The notes under the pieces were generated by a model. The model saw nothing but the letters and a program-made list of their open reading frames with translations. It did no database searches and had not been told where the DNA came from. This document shows, piece by piece, positions 46,001 through 54,840 of a DNA stretch of 64,000 bases. Each line of letters opens with the position of its first letter. Position 1 is the first letter of the stretch. Source of the stretch: a virus. The position numbers were made by a program, and so were the translations under genes. The stretch spans positions 62,001 through 126,000 of IMG/VR virus record IMGVR_UViG_3300036406_001035. One strand, given 5' to 3'.

Positions 46001-46738
46001 ATGAGTACAAATAACTTAGGACAAATAGATAAATTGAAAATTCAAATTGATAAACCGTTTGAATTTGATTCTGAGATCGAATATAATAAACTGACATTAT
46101 TGACAGGTGCAAATGGTAGTGGAAAAAGTTTTTTTAATAAATTATCTTATTGTTTAGTTTCTATTTCTAATATGTATATTATGACTAAAGATCTAGATAT
46201 TACAAAAAAACAAGCTCAATTCTTTTTTGATAATTGTTTTGATAATCAAAATATAAATGGAGATATTTCTGTAACTTTTACTTCTGAATTTGAAATAATT
46301 GTTAAATTTGATTATGGTACAATTGTAAATTTAGATGTAAATAAAGTAGTTTGTGATGTTGGAACTAATATTGTTTATATGTCTTCTAACATGAGATTAT
46401 TAACAGAATTAGAAAAATATATTCATCTTAAAAATTCATTATTACCTAAAGGACTTATAAATGATAATGACATTTTACAACTTTGTAAAATTTATAAGTT
46501 ATATGATATATTATATGCAGAAGCTGTATATAATAAATTAAAAATAGGTATTGATATACCTCCTAGTAGTTTTTCTAAATTTGAAAACTTTAAAGATATT
46601 AATAAGGTATATTATAATGAACATTCTAATAAAATATGTTATTTATTATCAGATGGGACGGATGGATTAGTTTCAACATTATCAGCTGGAGAACAAGCTA
46701 TAATTAACATGTTTATTACAAATCTAATTTATAAATAA
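46001..46738 (+). CDS. Truncated ABC/RecF-type ATPase
   Basis: 245 residues. The N-terminal domain has a perfect P-loop, LTGANGSGKSFFNKL (34-48), in the layout of RecF/SMC/OLD-type ATPases. Near the C-terminus is the ABC signature STLSAGEQA (~226-234). The frame then stops (NMFITNLIYK), so the Walker B and D-loop that normally follow the signature are missing. Either the gene has lost its end, or it works as a partial subunit. The next 97 bases hold only a 25-codon frame with no Walker B. Function unknown. Confidence 0.75.
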   Translation: MSTNNLGQIDKLKIQIDKPFEFDSEIEYNKLTLLTGANGSGKSFFNKLSYCLVSISNMYIMTKDLDITKKQAQFFFDNCFDNQNINGDISVTFTSEFEIIVKFDYGTIVNLDVNKVVCDVGTNIVYMSSNMRLLTELEKYIHLKNSLLPKGLINDNDILQLCKIYKLYDILYAEAVYNKLKIGIDIPPSSFSKFENFKDINKVYYNEHSNKICYLLSDGTDGLVSTLSAGEQAIINMFITNLIYK

Positions 46739-46835
46739 AAATGACAACACAAATTAAAGGAGTAAAAGAAATAATTTCAATATTAAATGAACAAGGACTT
46801 ATATTAATATTTAATTAATAAAATACAAATGATTA

Positions 46836-47087
46836 ATGAAATACAAATTTAACATAGGAGATAAAGTACAAATTAATGATTCTGGTTCAGGTTTTTGGCC
46901 TTCAGAAGTAGGAAAAATAGCTACAATTACTGCTAAAGGACAATACTTTTCTGGACCAGGATATTTAATTGAAGAAAAATATTATGGAAATCCAACATCA
47001 GGTAAGCTTGATGGATTTGTAGGAAAAGCAAGTTTTAAACTATATAAAAAAGCACCAAAAAATAATTCTATATTATTATTAATATGA
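46836..47087 (+). CDS. SH3/KOW-like protein, tandem copy 1
   Basis: 83 residues, KFNIGDKVQINDSGSGFWPS... with GKIATITAKG and YLIEEKYYGNP, the G-D-x-V-x-I and G-x-I-A-x-I pattern of a small SH3-like (KOW) barrel. The next gene repeats it with about half the residues identical. It ends APKNNSILLLI with an ATATGA junction. Such barrels bind RNA, DNA or proteins. Confidence 0.7.
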   Translation: MKYKFNIGDKVQINDSGSGFWPSEVGKIATITAKGQYFSGPGYLIEEKYYGNPTSGKLDGFVGKASFKLYKKAPKNNSILLLI

Positions 47088-47653
47088 CCTATAAATTTAA
47101 AGTAGGAGATAAAGTAAAAATTACTAATTGTGGTTTAGGTTTTCCTCCTTCAGAAATAGGAAAAATAGCCACAATTACTGAAACAGGATATTATAGTAAA
47201 TCTCCTGGATATAGAATTAAAGAAAAATATGAAGGAAACCCAAAAACAGGGCATTTTGATAAATTTGTTTGTGAATCAAGTTTTGAATTAGTACCAAATT
47301 TCGAATATATTCCACCAAAATATGAAAAAGGATCTATAGTATATATAAAAGCTTCTTTTATTTTTATATATTCTTTTGTAGCAATAGATATCACTAAAAT
47401 ACGTTCTTTTTATAGAATTAAGGGTAAAAAAATTTCTGATCCAATAAGTTTAACTCAAGAAACTTTATTATATGTTAAAAATAATGAATATATAATCACA
47501 GATATAAATGGTAGAAGAGAACGAGTATATTTAGTTTATGATAAACATCATAGAATATATCTTATAGAAGAAAGTCATTTAGATAAAAAACAACGTTTAT
47601 CTACTGATAAAATAATTAATAACATAGAAAACATATTAAATAACATTAAATAA
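47084..47653 (+). CDS. SH3/KOW-like protein, tandem copy 2 with extension
   Basis: 189 residues. Residues 1-70 repeat the upstream barrel (KFKVGDKVKITNCGLGFPPS, GKIATITETG, YRIKEKYEGNPKTG). The rest is a second, beta-rich part (YEKGSIVYIKASFIFIYSF...) and ends DKIINNIENILNNIK, the recurrent C-terminal helix. The tandem genes arose by duplication; one carries the LLLI tail and the other the helix. Function unknown. Confidence 0.65.
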   Translation: MTYKFKVGDKVKITNCGLGFPPSEIGKIATITETGYYSKSPGYRIKEKYEGNPKTGHFDKFVCESSFELVPNFEYIPPKYEKGSIVYIKASFIFIYSFVAIDITKIRSFYRIKGKKISDPISLTQETLLYVKNNEYIITDINGRRERVYLVYDKHHRIYLIEESHLDKKQRLSTDKIINNIENILNNIK

Positions 47654-47659
47654 TAAATT

Positions 47660-47923
47660 ATGGCAAAGCAATTCATTAACAAAACAGCAGCATTCAATTT
47701 AATTCAGCAAACTAAAGGTCATTTTTTTGGAGTGACTTTTACAGAAAAAGACGGTTCAAAAAGAATTATGAATGCACAATACAGTAAACGTGAAACAAAT
47801 CCATTAGGATATGTATTATTACGAGATACTAATATTAAAGATGGTACATCTGGTTTACGTAATGTTAATTTACAAACTATTAGTGAATTAAAAATTAGTG
47901 GTATAACATATAAAGTAAAATAA
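47660..47923 (+). CDS. SH3 beta-barrel phage protein
   Basis: 87 residues, MAKQFINKTAAFNLIQQTKG..., with GHFFGVTFTEKDGSKRIMNAQY, the F-x-V-T-F-x-K-K-D-G-x-x-R pattern of a small SH3-fold protein family common in Bacteroides phages (role unknown). It follows the previous gene by six bases and overlaps the next by one. Confidence 0.75.
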   Translation: MAKQFINKTAAFNLIQQTKGHFFGVTFTEKDGSKRIMNAQYSKRETNPLGYVLLRDTNIKDGTSGLRNVNLQTISELKISGITYKVK

Positions 47924-48396
47924 TGAGTACAATTTATAAATTTGAAGATTTATTATCTTTTCAAGACTCACAATTAGGAAGTGGAGATGAATTTGAAGCA
48001 TGGGATATTTTTGGAAAATTTGATCCTGCTAAGAAAAGATTAGATAATTTATTAAATGATGATAGTTTCTTAGAAAGAATAGGAAGTGTTCTAAACGTTG
48101 AACAAGAAGAAGATAGTATTACAGTAAAAGGAAATACTATAGCTTTACTTAATAATCTTTTATTAGAATTAGATAAAGAAGAAAACTATACATGGCCTGA
48201 AATAGCATCTACATGTTTCTTTTTAGGAAGAAATTTAGATGTTATAGTAAAGAAAGTCAATAAATTATTACATAGAAAGTATAGTCCTGTTGGAGAAGAT
48301 ATGAATGTAATTGAAGAATCAATGCAAAGATTTGAAAAAGAATTAGAAGAATTAAAAAATGAATTAGAATTATTAAGAGATGCAGGAATTATATAA
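47923..48396 (+). CDS. Hypothetical protein
   Basis: 157 residues, acidic and helical. It has LEDLLSFQDSQLGSGDEFEA-type start, an EIASTCFFLGRNLDVIVKKVN middle helix and a coiled-coil end (FEKELEELKNELELLRDAG). Upstream of the MoxR/VWA unit. Function unknown. Confidence 0.65.
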   Translation: MSTIYKFEDLLSFQDSQLGSGDEFEAWDIFGKFDPAKKRLDNLLNDDSFLERIGSVLNVEQEEDSITVKGNTIALLNNLLLELDKEENYTWPEIASTCFFLGRNLDVIVKKVNKLLHRKYSPVGEDMNVIEESMQRFEKELEELKNELELLRDAGII

Positions 48397-48916
48397 TGTC
48401 ATTAAGAAAAATGTACAAAAAACATGTGATATCTTAAAAAATAATGAATCTTTTAAATATCCTTTATATGTTATTATTGCTAAAGATCAAGAAACTAATG
48501 AAATTAAAATAATGAACATAGATCACCAAAAATTTATGTTATTACAAATGATTTGGAAATTAGAAGCTACTACGAAGGATAATAAACTAAAAGAAGAAGA
48601 ATTAAATTTAGGTTTATTTTTCAATTATTCTTTAACAAAAGTTAAAGAAACTCAAAATTGGGATATATTAGGTTATTATTTTTTAGCTATTGGATACATG
48701 GAAGATGATAAAGATGTTATAAAAGAATTGAAAAAACTTGATGCAGAAGAATTACAAGAAATAATGAGTGATGAAACGTTTACTATGAATAAAGGTTTAA
48801 CTGCAATTATTCGTACAAAAGATACAACAGCAGCTCTTTCATTTGATTTAACTTCAGGAGAGCTAGTAAAAGAAAATTTTGCTCAAAGAAGTGAAAATAT
48901 TTATGAAGATAATTAA
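48380..48916 (+). CDS. Hypothetical protein
   Basis: 178 residues, MQELYNVIKKNVQKTCDILK..., helical with a beta end (LTAIIRTKDTTAALSFDLTSGE). Start within the previous gene's last 17 bases. It sits before the MoxR/VWA genes. Function unknown. Confidence 0.65.
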   Translation: MQELYNVIKKNVQKTCDILKNNESFKYPLYVIIAKDQETNEIKIMNIDHQKFMLLQMIWKLEATTKDNKLKEEELNLGLFFNYSLTKVKETQNWDILGYYFLAIGYMEDDKDVIKELKKLDAEELQEIMSDETFTMNKGLTAIIRTKDTTAALSFDLTSGELVKENFAQRSENIYEDN

Positions 48917-49421
48917 AGGTTTTGAAATAGATCCTAATATTTTTGACATTAAAGAAGTAGATATTCCTGTTTCTGAAGCAGGAAGTTGTTTTGATTATAT
49001 GTATTCATTTTTTGATAGAGATGAATGGGATAGTGATATTGAGCAAGAAAAAGATGGTTTAAATCATATATTATATATTAAAAAAAACAATTTAATAAAT
49101 ATTGCTTCTCAAATTGAAAAATATACAGAAGATAAATTAAAAAAATTAAGTGAAGAAGAACAACAAGCTGAACAAGAAATAATTAATTCTAAAAAGCTTA
49201 GAAAACACGATATAGATATAAATGGATTTTTATGGAAAGGTCAACATCCTAAAGATATGATTTTTGATAAAGCATTATTAATAGGAATTGACTTTTTTAA
49301 TGATCCTGTATCTACTAATATAACATTAGAAGAAATAAAAAAAATAATAGAATTTAGAAAATTCAATGGAACAGAAATATTATATAAACAAAAAAGTAAT
49401 TTTAATTTACTCTCTTTTTAA
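48903..49421 (+). CDS. Hypothetical protein
   Basis: 172 residues from the ATG at 48903 (MKIIKGFEIDPNIFDIKEVD); the longer frame would overlap by 38 bases. Charged helix in the middle (IEKYTEDKLKKLSEEEQQAE). Last gene before the MoxR ATPase. Function unknown. Confidence 0.65.
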   Translation: MKIIKGFEIDPNIFDIKEVDIPVSEAGSCFDYMYSFFDRDEWDSDIEQEKDGLNHILYIKKNNLINIASQIEKYTEDKLKKLSEEEQQAEQEIINSKKLRKHDIDINGFLWKGQHPKDMIFDKALLIGIDFFNDPVSTNITLEEIKKIIEFRKFNGTEILYKQKSNFNLLSF

Positions 49422-49447
49422 CAAACAAATAAAAAATCTTATAAACA

Positions 49448-50626
49448 ATGGCAACAATTAATGAAATCCCAAGTATGGAACAAGGTATTCAACAAGAAAT
49501 TAAAACAAAACACGTCCCTTCTAAATTTGTATATGCAGATCATGTATTTAAAGGACTTGAATTAGCTCGTAAATCAGGAGAAAATATTATTTTATGGGGA
49601 ATGGGTGGATTTGGTAAATCTGAAATAGTTAATAAATATTTCAAAGATTTAGGCATTAACCCTTATGTAAAATCTTTAGGTAGTGGTACTACTATTGATG
49701 CTCTATTAGGTGGTGTAGATTTAGGTTTATTTAGTCATGGTATTATTGATCATAAAGCTACAGCAGAAGCTAAGAAAGCTGCGTTAGAAGCAGGATTAGA
49801 TATTAATGATGTGCAACCTATTTATATAAAAAAGCCAGGAGCAATCGAATATTTAATTGAAAATTCATTTATGAATGAGGAATATGTAGTATTTGAAGAA
49901 GCTTTAGATGCTCCAGATTTTGTTTTAGAAGCATTAAAAGATATATTGACTTCTAAAGAATTTAGAAATGGTACACAACGTCATCCTTTAAAAACTAAAA
50001 TGATTGTTATTTGTACTAATAAATCTCGTGCAGATTTTGCTACAGATAATGCATCTTTAAAAGCTTTAATGGAACGTTTTGTAATGGAAGTTAAAGTAGA
50101 ATGGCCTGCTTATAATGCAGAAAACTATTCTCATATGTTTAAAGAATGTTTTGGAAAAAGTAATAAAACTTTAGCATATATTTTAGGAGAATTGGCTAAA
50201 GATAAACTTATTGTTTCACCAAGAACTGCTGTAAAAGTATTATTAGGAATGGAAGAAGCAGGAACAGATTATATGTCTTATGTTGCAGAATTTACTTCTG
50301 AAAGAGCAAAATCTGTAGTTCAAGAAAGTATTAAAAAATATAAATCTGTAGCTCGAATTGATGAATTAACAGATAAAGTTGATGAGGCTATTAAACAAAT
50401 TAATACTATTGATTTTTCTGGTGGATTCCAAACTATTAATTTACCAGTATTTAAAGAAGCGTTACAAACAATTAAAAGATCTAAAGAAGAGTTATCTAAA
50501 ACTAAAACTGATGATGAATTAATGAAGAAAGTAACAATGTTAGATGAGAAATGGAATCAAATTTTAGAGAAAAATATGAATGAGTTGCAAAAATTAACAG
50601 GACTCGATCAATTAAATAAAAAATAA
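49448..50626 (+). CDS. MoxR-like AAA+ ATPase
   Basis: 392 residues. Walker A WGMGGFGKSE (50-59), the sensor/pore stretch VKSLGSGTTIDALLGGVDLG, Walker B YVVFEEALDA (~143-152) and sensor 1 MIVICTNKS (~182-190) follow the MoxR order. The C-terminal ~140 residues are helical. MoxR ATPases act as chaperones with a VWA-domain partner, encoded here directly downstream with a one-base overlap. The target could be a phage or host enzyme matured by the pair. The ACAAACAAATAAAAAATC leader suggests good translation. Confidence 0.88.
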   Translation: MATINEIPSMEQGIQQEIKTKHVPSKFVYADHVFKGLELARKSGENIILWGMGGFGKSEIVNKYFKDLGINPYVKSLGSGTTIDALLGGVDLGLFSHGIIDHKATAEAKKAALEAGLDINDVQPIYIKKPGAIEYLIENSFMNEEYVVFEEALDAPDFVLEALKDILTSKEFRNGTQRHPLKTKMIVICTNKSRADFATDNASLKALMERFVMEVKVEWPAYNAENYSHMFKECFGKSNKTLAYILGELAKDKLIVSPRTAVKVLLGMEEAGTDYMSYVAEFTSERAKSVVQESIKKYKSVARIDELTDKVDEAIKQINTIDFSGGFQTINLPVFKEALQTIKRSKEELSKTKTDDELMKKVTMLDEKWNQILEKNMNELQKLTGLDQLNKK

Positions 50627-51618
50627 TGAATTGGTTTAATTTTAAGGAAAAAGCAGAAAAACCCTTATTTATTAAAGATAATGAATGGTACTATACTCCT
50701 ACTTTGGGGTATAGTACTTCTATCTTACAAAATAATAAGATGAATTATGTTAGACCTGAATTTTTTCAGGAACTAACTAGATTTTTTTCTCATCAAATGA
50801 TGTGGAATAAAGACTATATTGATGATAGTTTTAAAGACATGAGTAAATTTAATGAGCAACAACAAGAAAAATTAGCTAAAAAAACAAATTTTTATGAAGG
50901 TTTATATAATGAATATATTCCAGGTTATACATTCATAGATAAAGCTCTCTTTTTATTGCAATATATGAAAGAAATAGCTGGTCAACAAGATCCAGAAAGT
51001 TTTATGGAAGGAGCAGAACCTTCTACTCAAGATGATTTCATGCAAGAAATGAGAGATAATCTACCAGGAAAAGGAGAATGGGAAAACCCTAATTTACAAA
51101 AATTAAAAGAAAATAGAAAAGATATTAATACTTTTAAAAAAAATGTAGATTTTCTTAGACGTATAGCTAAAGTAGAAAGTTTTGGTAAATCTTTTGAAGT
51201 TAAAAAGAAAGTTACAGATAAAAGAGTACAAAATGCTCCTAAAACTAAACAGAAACGATTAACCCATTTTGAAGATATTATGAGAAGTCCATTATATCAA
51301 AGAATGTTACCTGATTATGATATTAGATTAGCTCAGAAAACGTTAATTACTAATGTTCCTGTTAAACCTGAAACTAAAAAACAAAAGATTATTATCCTTA
51401 TTGACGACAGTGGATCAATGAATGAGAATTTTAAAAAAGAATGGGTTTATGCTATTGTAGCTAATAGATTACAATATGCTATGATTAAAGAGTGTGAAGT
51501 ATTTATAAGTATGTTTTTAACTGAAGGAACTATAAAATCCTATAAATTTACACATATTTATGATGAACAATCTGCATTAGAATTTTGGAAAACATTTAAT
51601 TTTAATCCTGGTGGAGGT
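50626..51618 (+). CDS. VWA-domain protein, exon 1
   Basis: 331 codons, read in frame to the predicted 5' splice site after GGT at 51618. The MIDAS metal site DxSxS appears as IIILIDDSGSMNE (residues ~256-268). The exon ends FNFNPGGG, which in intact VWA proteins is followed by T/D of the MIDAS loop. With exon 2 (52760-53008) the protein is 413 residues, and the junction reads PGGG-DTQVGHVINS. Partner of the MoxR ATPase upstream. Without splicing, translation adds six residues (KSVASV) and stops at 51639, leaving the MIDAS site incomplete. Confidence 0.88.
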
Positions 51619-52759
51619 AAAAGTGTTGCCTCGGTATAAAGTAATTTATACAAAAATAAATCTATCTAATTCGGTGGAACTCTTAACAGATAATGCTGAA
51701 GACAATACCGAGCCAAGCTTAGAAATAAGAAGGTGTAACGACTATCCCGCAAGGGAGTACATTCAAGTGAATGGAAAAGGTAGACATCCTATAGAGTATA
51801 GGATGAAGATATAGTCTAATCTTATAGGAAACTATAAGCTGGATTTAATTCCGAATATAATTTAACGAATTATATTGAATATTATAAATTAAAATTTGGT
51901 TAAATTATTATATTTCCGTATATTGTATTATACAAATAATATAATATGAAAAAAGTAAATCTGTCAAAAGAACAAATCAAAGAAGTTATAGAACTTTATA
52001 CAATTAAAAAGTTTAGTATTAAAAAAATAGCAGATAAATTTCAATTATCAAATATACCTATTACAAGAATATTAAAAGAAAACGGTGTAAAAATTGTAAA
52101 TAATACACAGTTTGTGAAAAAATATTCATTAAATGAGCAATATTTTAAAGATATTGATACGGAAGATAAAGCTTATTATTTAGGTTATTTATATGCAGAT
52201 GGATATGTATCTATTAAAAGAAATTCTGTTACTTTAACTTTACAAGAAGAGGATTTACCTATAATTGAAAAATTTAAAGACGTTATTAATACAAATAAAC
52301 CTATTTATACAATCAAACCTCCTAAAAAATTTCTTCATAGAAAGGTTTTAAAAACGTTAATGATTGTTAATAAATATTTTTATAAGCATTTAATTGATAA
52401 AGGTTGTTTAAATAATAAATCATTTATTCTTGAATTTCCTACACAAGTCCCTGATAATTTAATTCATCATTTTATTAGAGGTTATTTTGATGGGGATGGT
52501 TGTATTTGGTATAAAAATGGAAAAAATCCATGTGTAGAAATTGTTGGAACAGAAATGTTTTTAACTTGTTTACAAGATTTATTAATTAATAAAATTGGAT
52601 TAAATAAAACAAAATTAAGTTGTCGATTTCCTAATAGGAATAATACAACAAGAACTTTAAGATTTTCATCTAAAAAAGATGTACAAAACTTTAAAGATTT
52701 TATTTATTCAAATGCAACGATTTACTTAGAAAGAAAAAAAACTAAATTTTAATTTAACG
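51619..52759 (+). ncRNA. Group I intron (1141 bases) in the VWA gene
   Basis: P1: the exon end GAGGU pairs with the internal guide GCCUC (51628-51632), with the expected U-G pair at the splice site. Core: P7 strands GACTAT (near 51739) and ATAGTC (near 51810), the hallmark block AAGGTGTAACGACTATCCCG and the closing AAGATATAGTCTAA, plus a CCCGCAAGGG hairpin, all typical of group I introns in phages. The 3' end is G52759 before GAC. It interrupts the codons of the MIDAS loop (PGGG|DTQ), a conserved site as expected of endonuclease-driven introns. It contains a LAGLIDADG gene. Confidence 0.9.
51946..52752 (+). CDS. LAGLIDADG homing endonuclease (intron-encoded)
   Basis: 268 residues. An N-terminal helix-turn-helix-like region (IKEVIELYTIKKFSIKKIAD) precedes two dodecapeptide motifs: YYLGYLYADGYV (77-88) and FIRGYFDGDGCI (176-187), each ending in the metal-binding acidic residue (D85 and D184). 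Two motifs make a monomeric, pseudo-symmetric enzyme that cuts the intron-less allele of the VWA gene, so the intron spreads. The stop ends seven bases before the 3' splice site. Complete and apparently functional. Confidence 0.92.
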   Translation: MKKVNLSKEQIKEVIELYTIKKFSIKKIADKFQLSNIPITRILKENGVKIVNNTQFVKKYSLNEQYFKDIDTEDKAYYLGYLYADGYVSIKRNSVTLTLQEEDLPIIEKFKDVINTNKPIYTIKPPKKFLHRKVLKTLMIVNKYFYKHLIDKGCLNNKSFILEFPTQVPDNLIHHFIRGYFDGDGCIWYKNGKNPCVEIVGTEMFLTCLQDLLINKIGLNKTKLSCRFPNRNNTTRTLRFSSKKDVQNFKDFIYSNATIYLERKKTKF

Positions 52760-53008
52760 GACACTCAGGTCGGACACGTTATTAATTCTATTGAAAAGGA
52801 AATAGTAAATAATAAAAAACTATATAATTTAAATATAGATCTTTCTCATGAACGTCCTGAAATATTAATAGTTAATGATGGGAATGATTCTGTAAAAACT
52901 AGTGTTAACTGGAAAACTAATGCTATAACTATATCACAAGCAAATGATCAATTAAAAGCATTATGTGAAGATACAGGAGGTTCTTATATCTCATTTAATT
53001 ATGATTAG
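52760..53008 (+). CDS. VWA-domain protein, exon 2
   Basis: 82 codons plus TAG, reading DTQVGHVINSIEKEIVNNKK... to GGSYISFNYD. It begins exactly at the 3' splice site, carries no start codon of its own, and completes the VWA fold including the ERPEILIVNDG strand and the final helix/strand. Spliced in frame it yields a 413-residue protein. Confidence 0.88.
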   Translation, partial: DTQVGHVINSIEKEIVNNKKLYNLNIDLSHERPEILIVNDGNDSVKTSVNWKTNAITISQANDQLKALCEDTGGSYISFNYD

Positions 53009-53014
53009 ATTCTT

Positions 53015-53044
53015 AAAAAGGTTAGAGTAACATCTAACCTTTTT
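53015..53044 (+). terminator. Terminator after the MoxR/VWA unit
   Basis: Stem AAAAGGTTAGA / TCTAACCTTTT with loop GTAACA followed by T's, starting seven bases after the VWA stop codon. Confidence 0.85.
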
Positions 53045-53061
53045 ATTTTAAATATTAAATA

Positions 53062-53436
53062 ATGGAAATATATACTTATAAAGGTAAAATATACTATATT
53101 TTTGAAAAAGATATAGATGAAGACAATTTAATTAATTTTATTAATAACTTACATAAACTATATAACTTAATAAATTATGGATCATGGGTAGATAAAGAAA
53201 ATAAAATTTCTCCGCTTATATCATATATATCACTTAAAGCACGTTATAAAGAATATGGTTATTTAGTTTTTGAATTAGAACAACGTGACGATGGTAAATA
53301 TAATCTTTATCATAATAGTTCTAATAATTTCTCTAACGTTTATAGAGAATATCAAGAATCTAAATTTAAAAGAACTGAGATAACTATTAATAAAATAGAA
53401 GATATAATAAGAACTTATGAAACAAATTTATTATAA
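53062..53436 (+). CDS. Short paralogue family 3, copy 1
   Basis: 124 residues. MEIYTYKGKIYYIFEKDIDE, then a helix INNLHKLYNLIN and IWV..., and YHNSSNNFSNVYREYQESKF. The same order of elements is seen in the gene at 53751 (YYIFQGDIN, IWQHVLNEL, YRSENNYQKIYREYLTVRS), so these are paralogues. It ends with the recurrent helix KIEDIIRTYETNLL. Function unknown. Confidence 0.65.
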   Translation: MEIYTYKGKIYYIFEKDIDEDNLINFINNLHKLYNLINYGSWVDKENKISPLISYISLKARYKEYGYLVFELEQRDDGKYNLYHNSSNNFSNVYREYQESKFKRTEITINKIEDIIRTYETNLL

Positions 53437-53770
53437 AGTTAATTTTATTTCAGATATTATAGTCATATTAAAAGACGCTCTTAATAAAGAATTCATAGAT
53501 CAAAAAGAATATGATGGATGGTTTAATGATATAGGAGAAATTAAATCTGGATGGAAGGATATAATTTATCATAATTTGAAAAATAAGACAGTATATATAA
53601 AAATATTTTCACAAGATAAAGAAAGTTATATAGAAATTAATAGTAATATAACAGATTTTATTACTGTCTCTGATATAATGAATGATAATAATAAAAATAT
53701 ATCTATAAAATTAGATAAATTATTTGAAAAAGCTGAAAAAATAAATAACAATGAAAACTTATACTCGTAG
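53417..53770 (+). CDS. Short protein of the same block
   Basis: 117 residues, MKQIYYKVNFISDIIVILKD..., between the two family 3 copies. It resembles them only in general size and in the C-terminal helix IKLDKLFEKAEKINNNENLYS. Overlaps neighbours by 20 bases each. Function unknown. Confidence 0.6.
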   Translation: MKQIYYKVNFISDIIVILKDALNKEFIDQKEYDGWFNDIGEIKSGWKDIIYHNLKNKTVYIKIFSQDKESYIEINSNITDFITVSDIMNDNNKNISIKLDKLFEKAEKINNNENLYS

Positions 53771-54116
53771 TCATATTCATCATTATTATATATTTCAGGG
53801 AGATATAAATACTTTTATAAGTGAATTAGAACAATTAATAAACCATTTAACTAGTATAAGATTATCAAATTATTCAATATGGCAACATGTATTAAATGAA
53901 TTAAAACAATTATCAGGAGATAAATATACAGAGATAAATGATGTAATAAATAAATATGGATATATAATTCTTCATAAAGATGATAATACTCTATATCGTT
54001 CTGAGAATAATTATCAAAAGATATATAGAGAATATTTAACTGTTAGAAGTAATATCATTATTAACTATTTTGAGGAAACAATAAAAAATTATGAAGAAAG
54101 TATTAATAGGGAGTAA
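53751..54116 (+). CDS. Short paralogue family 3, copy 2
   Basis: 121 residues: YYIFQGDINTFISELEQLIN, SIWQHVLNELKQLSGDKYTE, and YRSENNYQKIYREYLTVRSN mirror the gene at 53062. It ends YFEETIKNYEESINRE, the recurrent helix. Overlaps the next gene by 26 bases. Function unknown. Confidence 0.65.
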   Translation: MKTYTRSHIHHYYIFQGDINTFISELEQLINHLTSIRLSNYSIWQHVLNELKQLSGDKYTEINDVINKYGYIILHKDDNTLYRSENNYQKIYREYLTVRSNIIINYFEETIKNYEESINRE

Positions 54117-54840
54117 AGCCCTTCAATATTATAGTCTAAGTAATAGATCTATAAAAGATGTAGATTATGCTGTTGATGATAAACAGCATTCAGGTAAAAT
54201 TGGTATTACTGAATATCTATATAATCCAATTATTACAAGAAGAAATGATGAAATATGTTCTTTAAATGATTTATTAACTTTAAAAGTTAGTCATGTAGTT
54301 GGTTGGGATATTGGTTGGGATAAGCACATGTGGGATATTCATAAAATTATTACGTCAAAATATGATTATCTTTTTGATATGGAATTATTTAATGAATTGT
54401 ATTTATTTTGGAATACAATACATGAAAAGAATAAACGAAGTAATTTAGATATGTCTGCTAATGATTTTTTTACAAATGCTATTAAATATCCAATAAAACA
54501 TGATGATTTACATGAAATGTTAATAAAACATTCTCATTTTAAAGGACAATTAACTCCAACATATTGTAAAATATTAAAAGATGATAGTGAAGTAGATGTA
54601 AGTGAAGATAAATTTAATATGTTATCTTTTGAAGAAAAACTGAATTTAGTTCAGGAAGAAGTAATGGTTATGGCAATGGAAAGAAGTTTCCATCCAGATT
54701 ATAGGATTAATTATAATATAATGTTAAAGAAATTTATTTTAAATCATGCTCCTTTATGGGAAGCTATATTTATTATATTTAATTATCCAAAATTAATAAA
54801 ACCTTTTTTTAATTATAAACAATTTTTAAACAATGAATAA
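54091..54840 (+). CDS. Nucleotidyltransferase-fold protein
   Basis: 249 residues. The start KKVLIGSKALQYYSLSNRSI then KDVDYAVDD gives the G-S-x-A-L...D-V-D core of the nucleotidyltransferase superfamily (residues 6-30), where the two Asp hold the metal. The rest is helical, with conserved W-D-I-G-W-D-K-H-x-W-D-I-H-K and H-D-D-L-H-E segments. Similar proteins of unknown role occur in T4-like and other large phages. The substrate is not evident. Overlaps the previous gene by 26 bases. Confidence 0.7.
   Translation: MKKVLIGSKALQYYSLSNRSIKDVDYAVDDKQHSGKIGITEYLYNPIITRRNDEICSLNDLLTLKVSHVVGWDIGWDKHMWDIHKIITSKYDYLFDMELFNELYLFWNTIHEKNKRSNLDMSANDFFTNAIKYPIKHDDLHEMLIKHSHFKGQLTPTYCKILKDDSEVDVSEDKFNMLSFEEKLNLVQEEVMVMAMERSFHPDYRINYNIMLKKFILNHAPLWEAIFIIFNYPKLIKPFFNYKQFLNNE

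Noticed and set aside
46741-46818. 25-codon frame as the missing end of the truncated ATPase
   Set aside because: It lacks a Walker B motif and any likeness to ABC C-termini.
51611-51814. 67-codon frame over the start of the intron
   Set aside because: It lies on the group I intron core and exon end; the sequence is explained by RNA structure.
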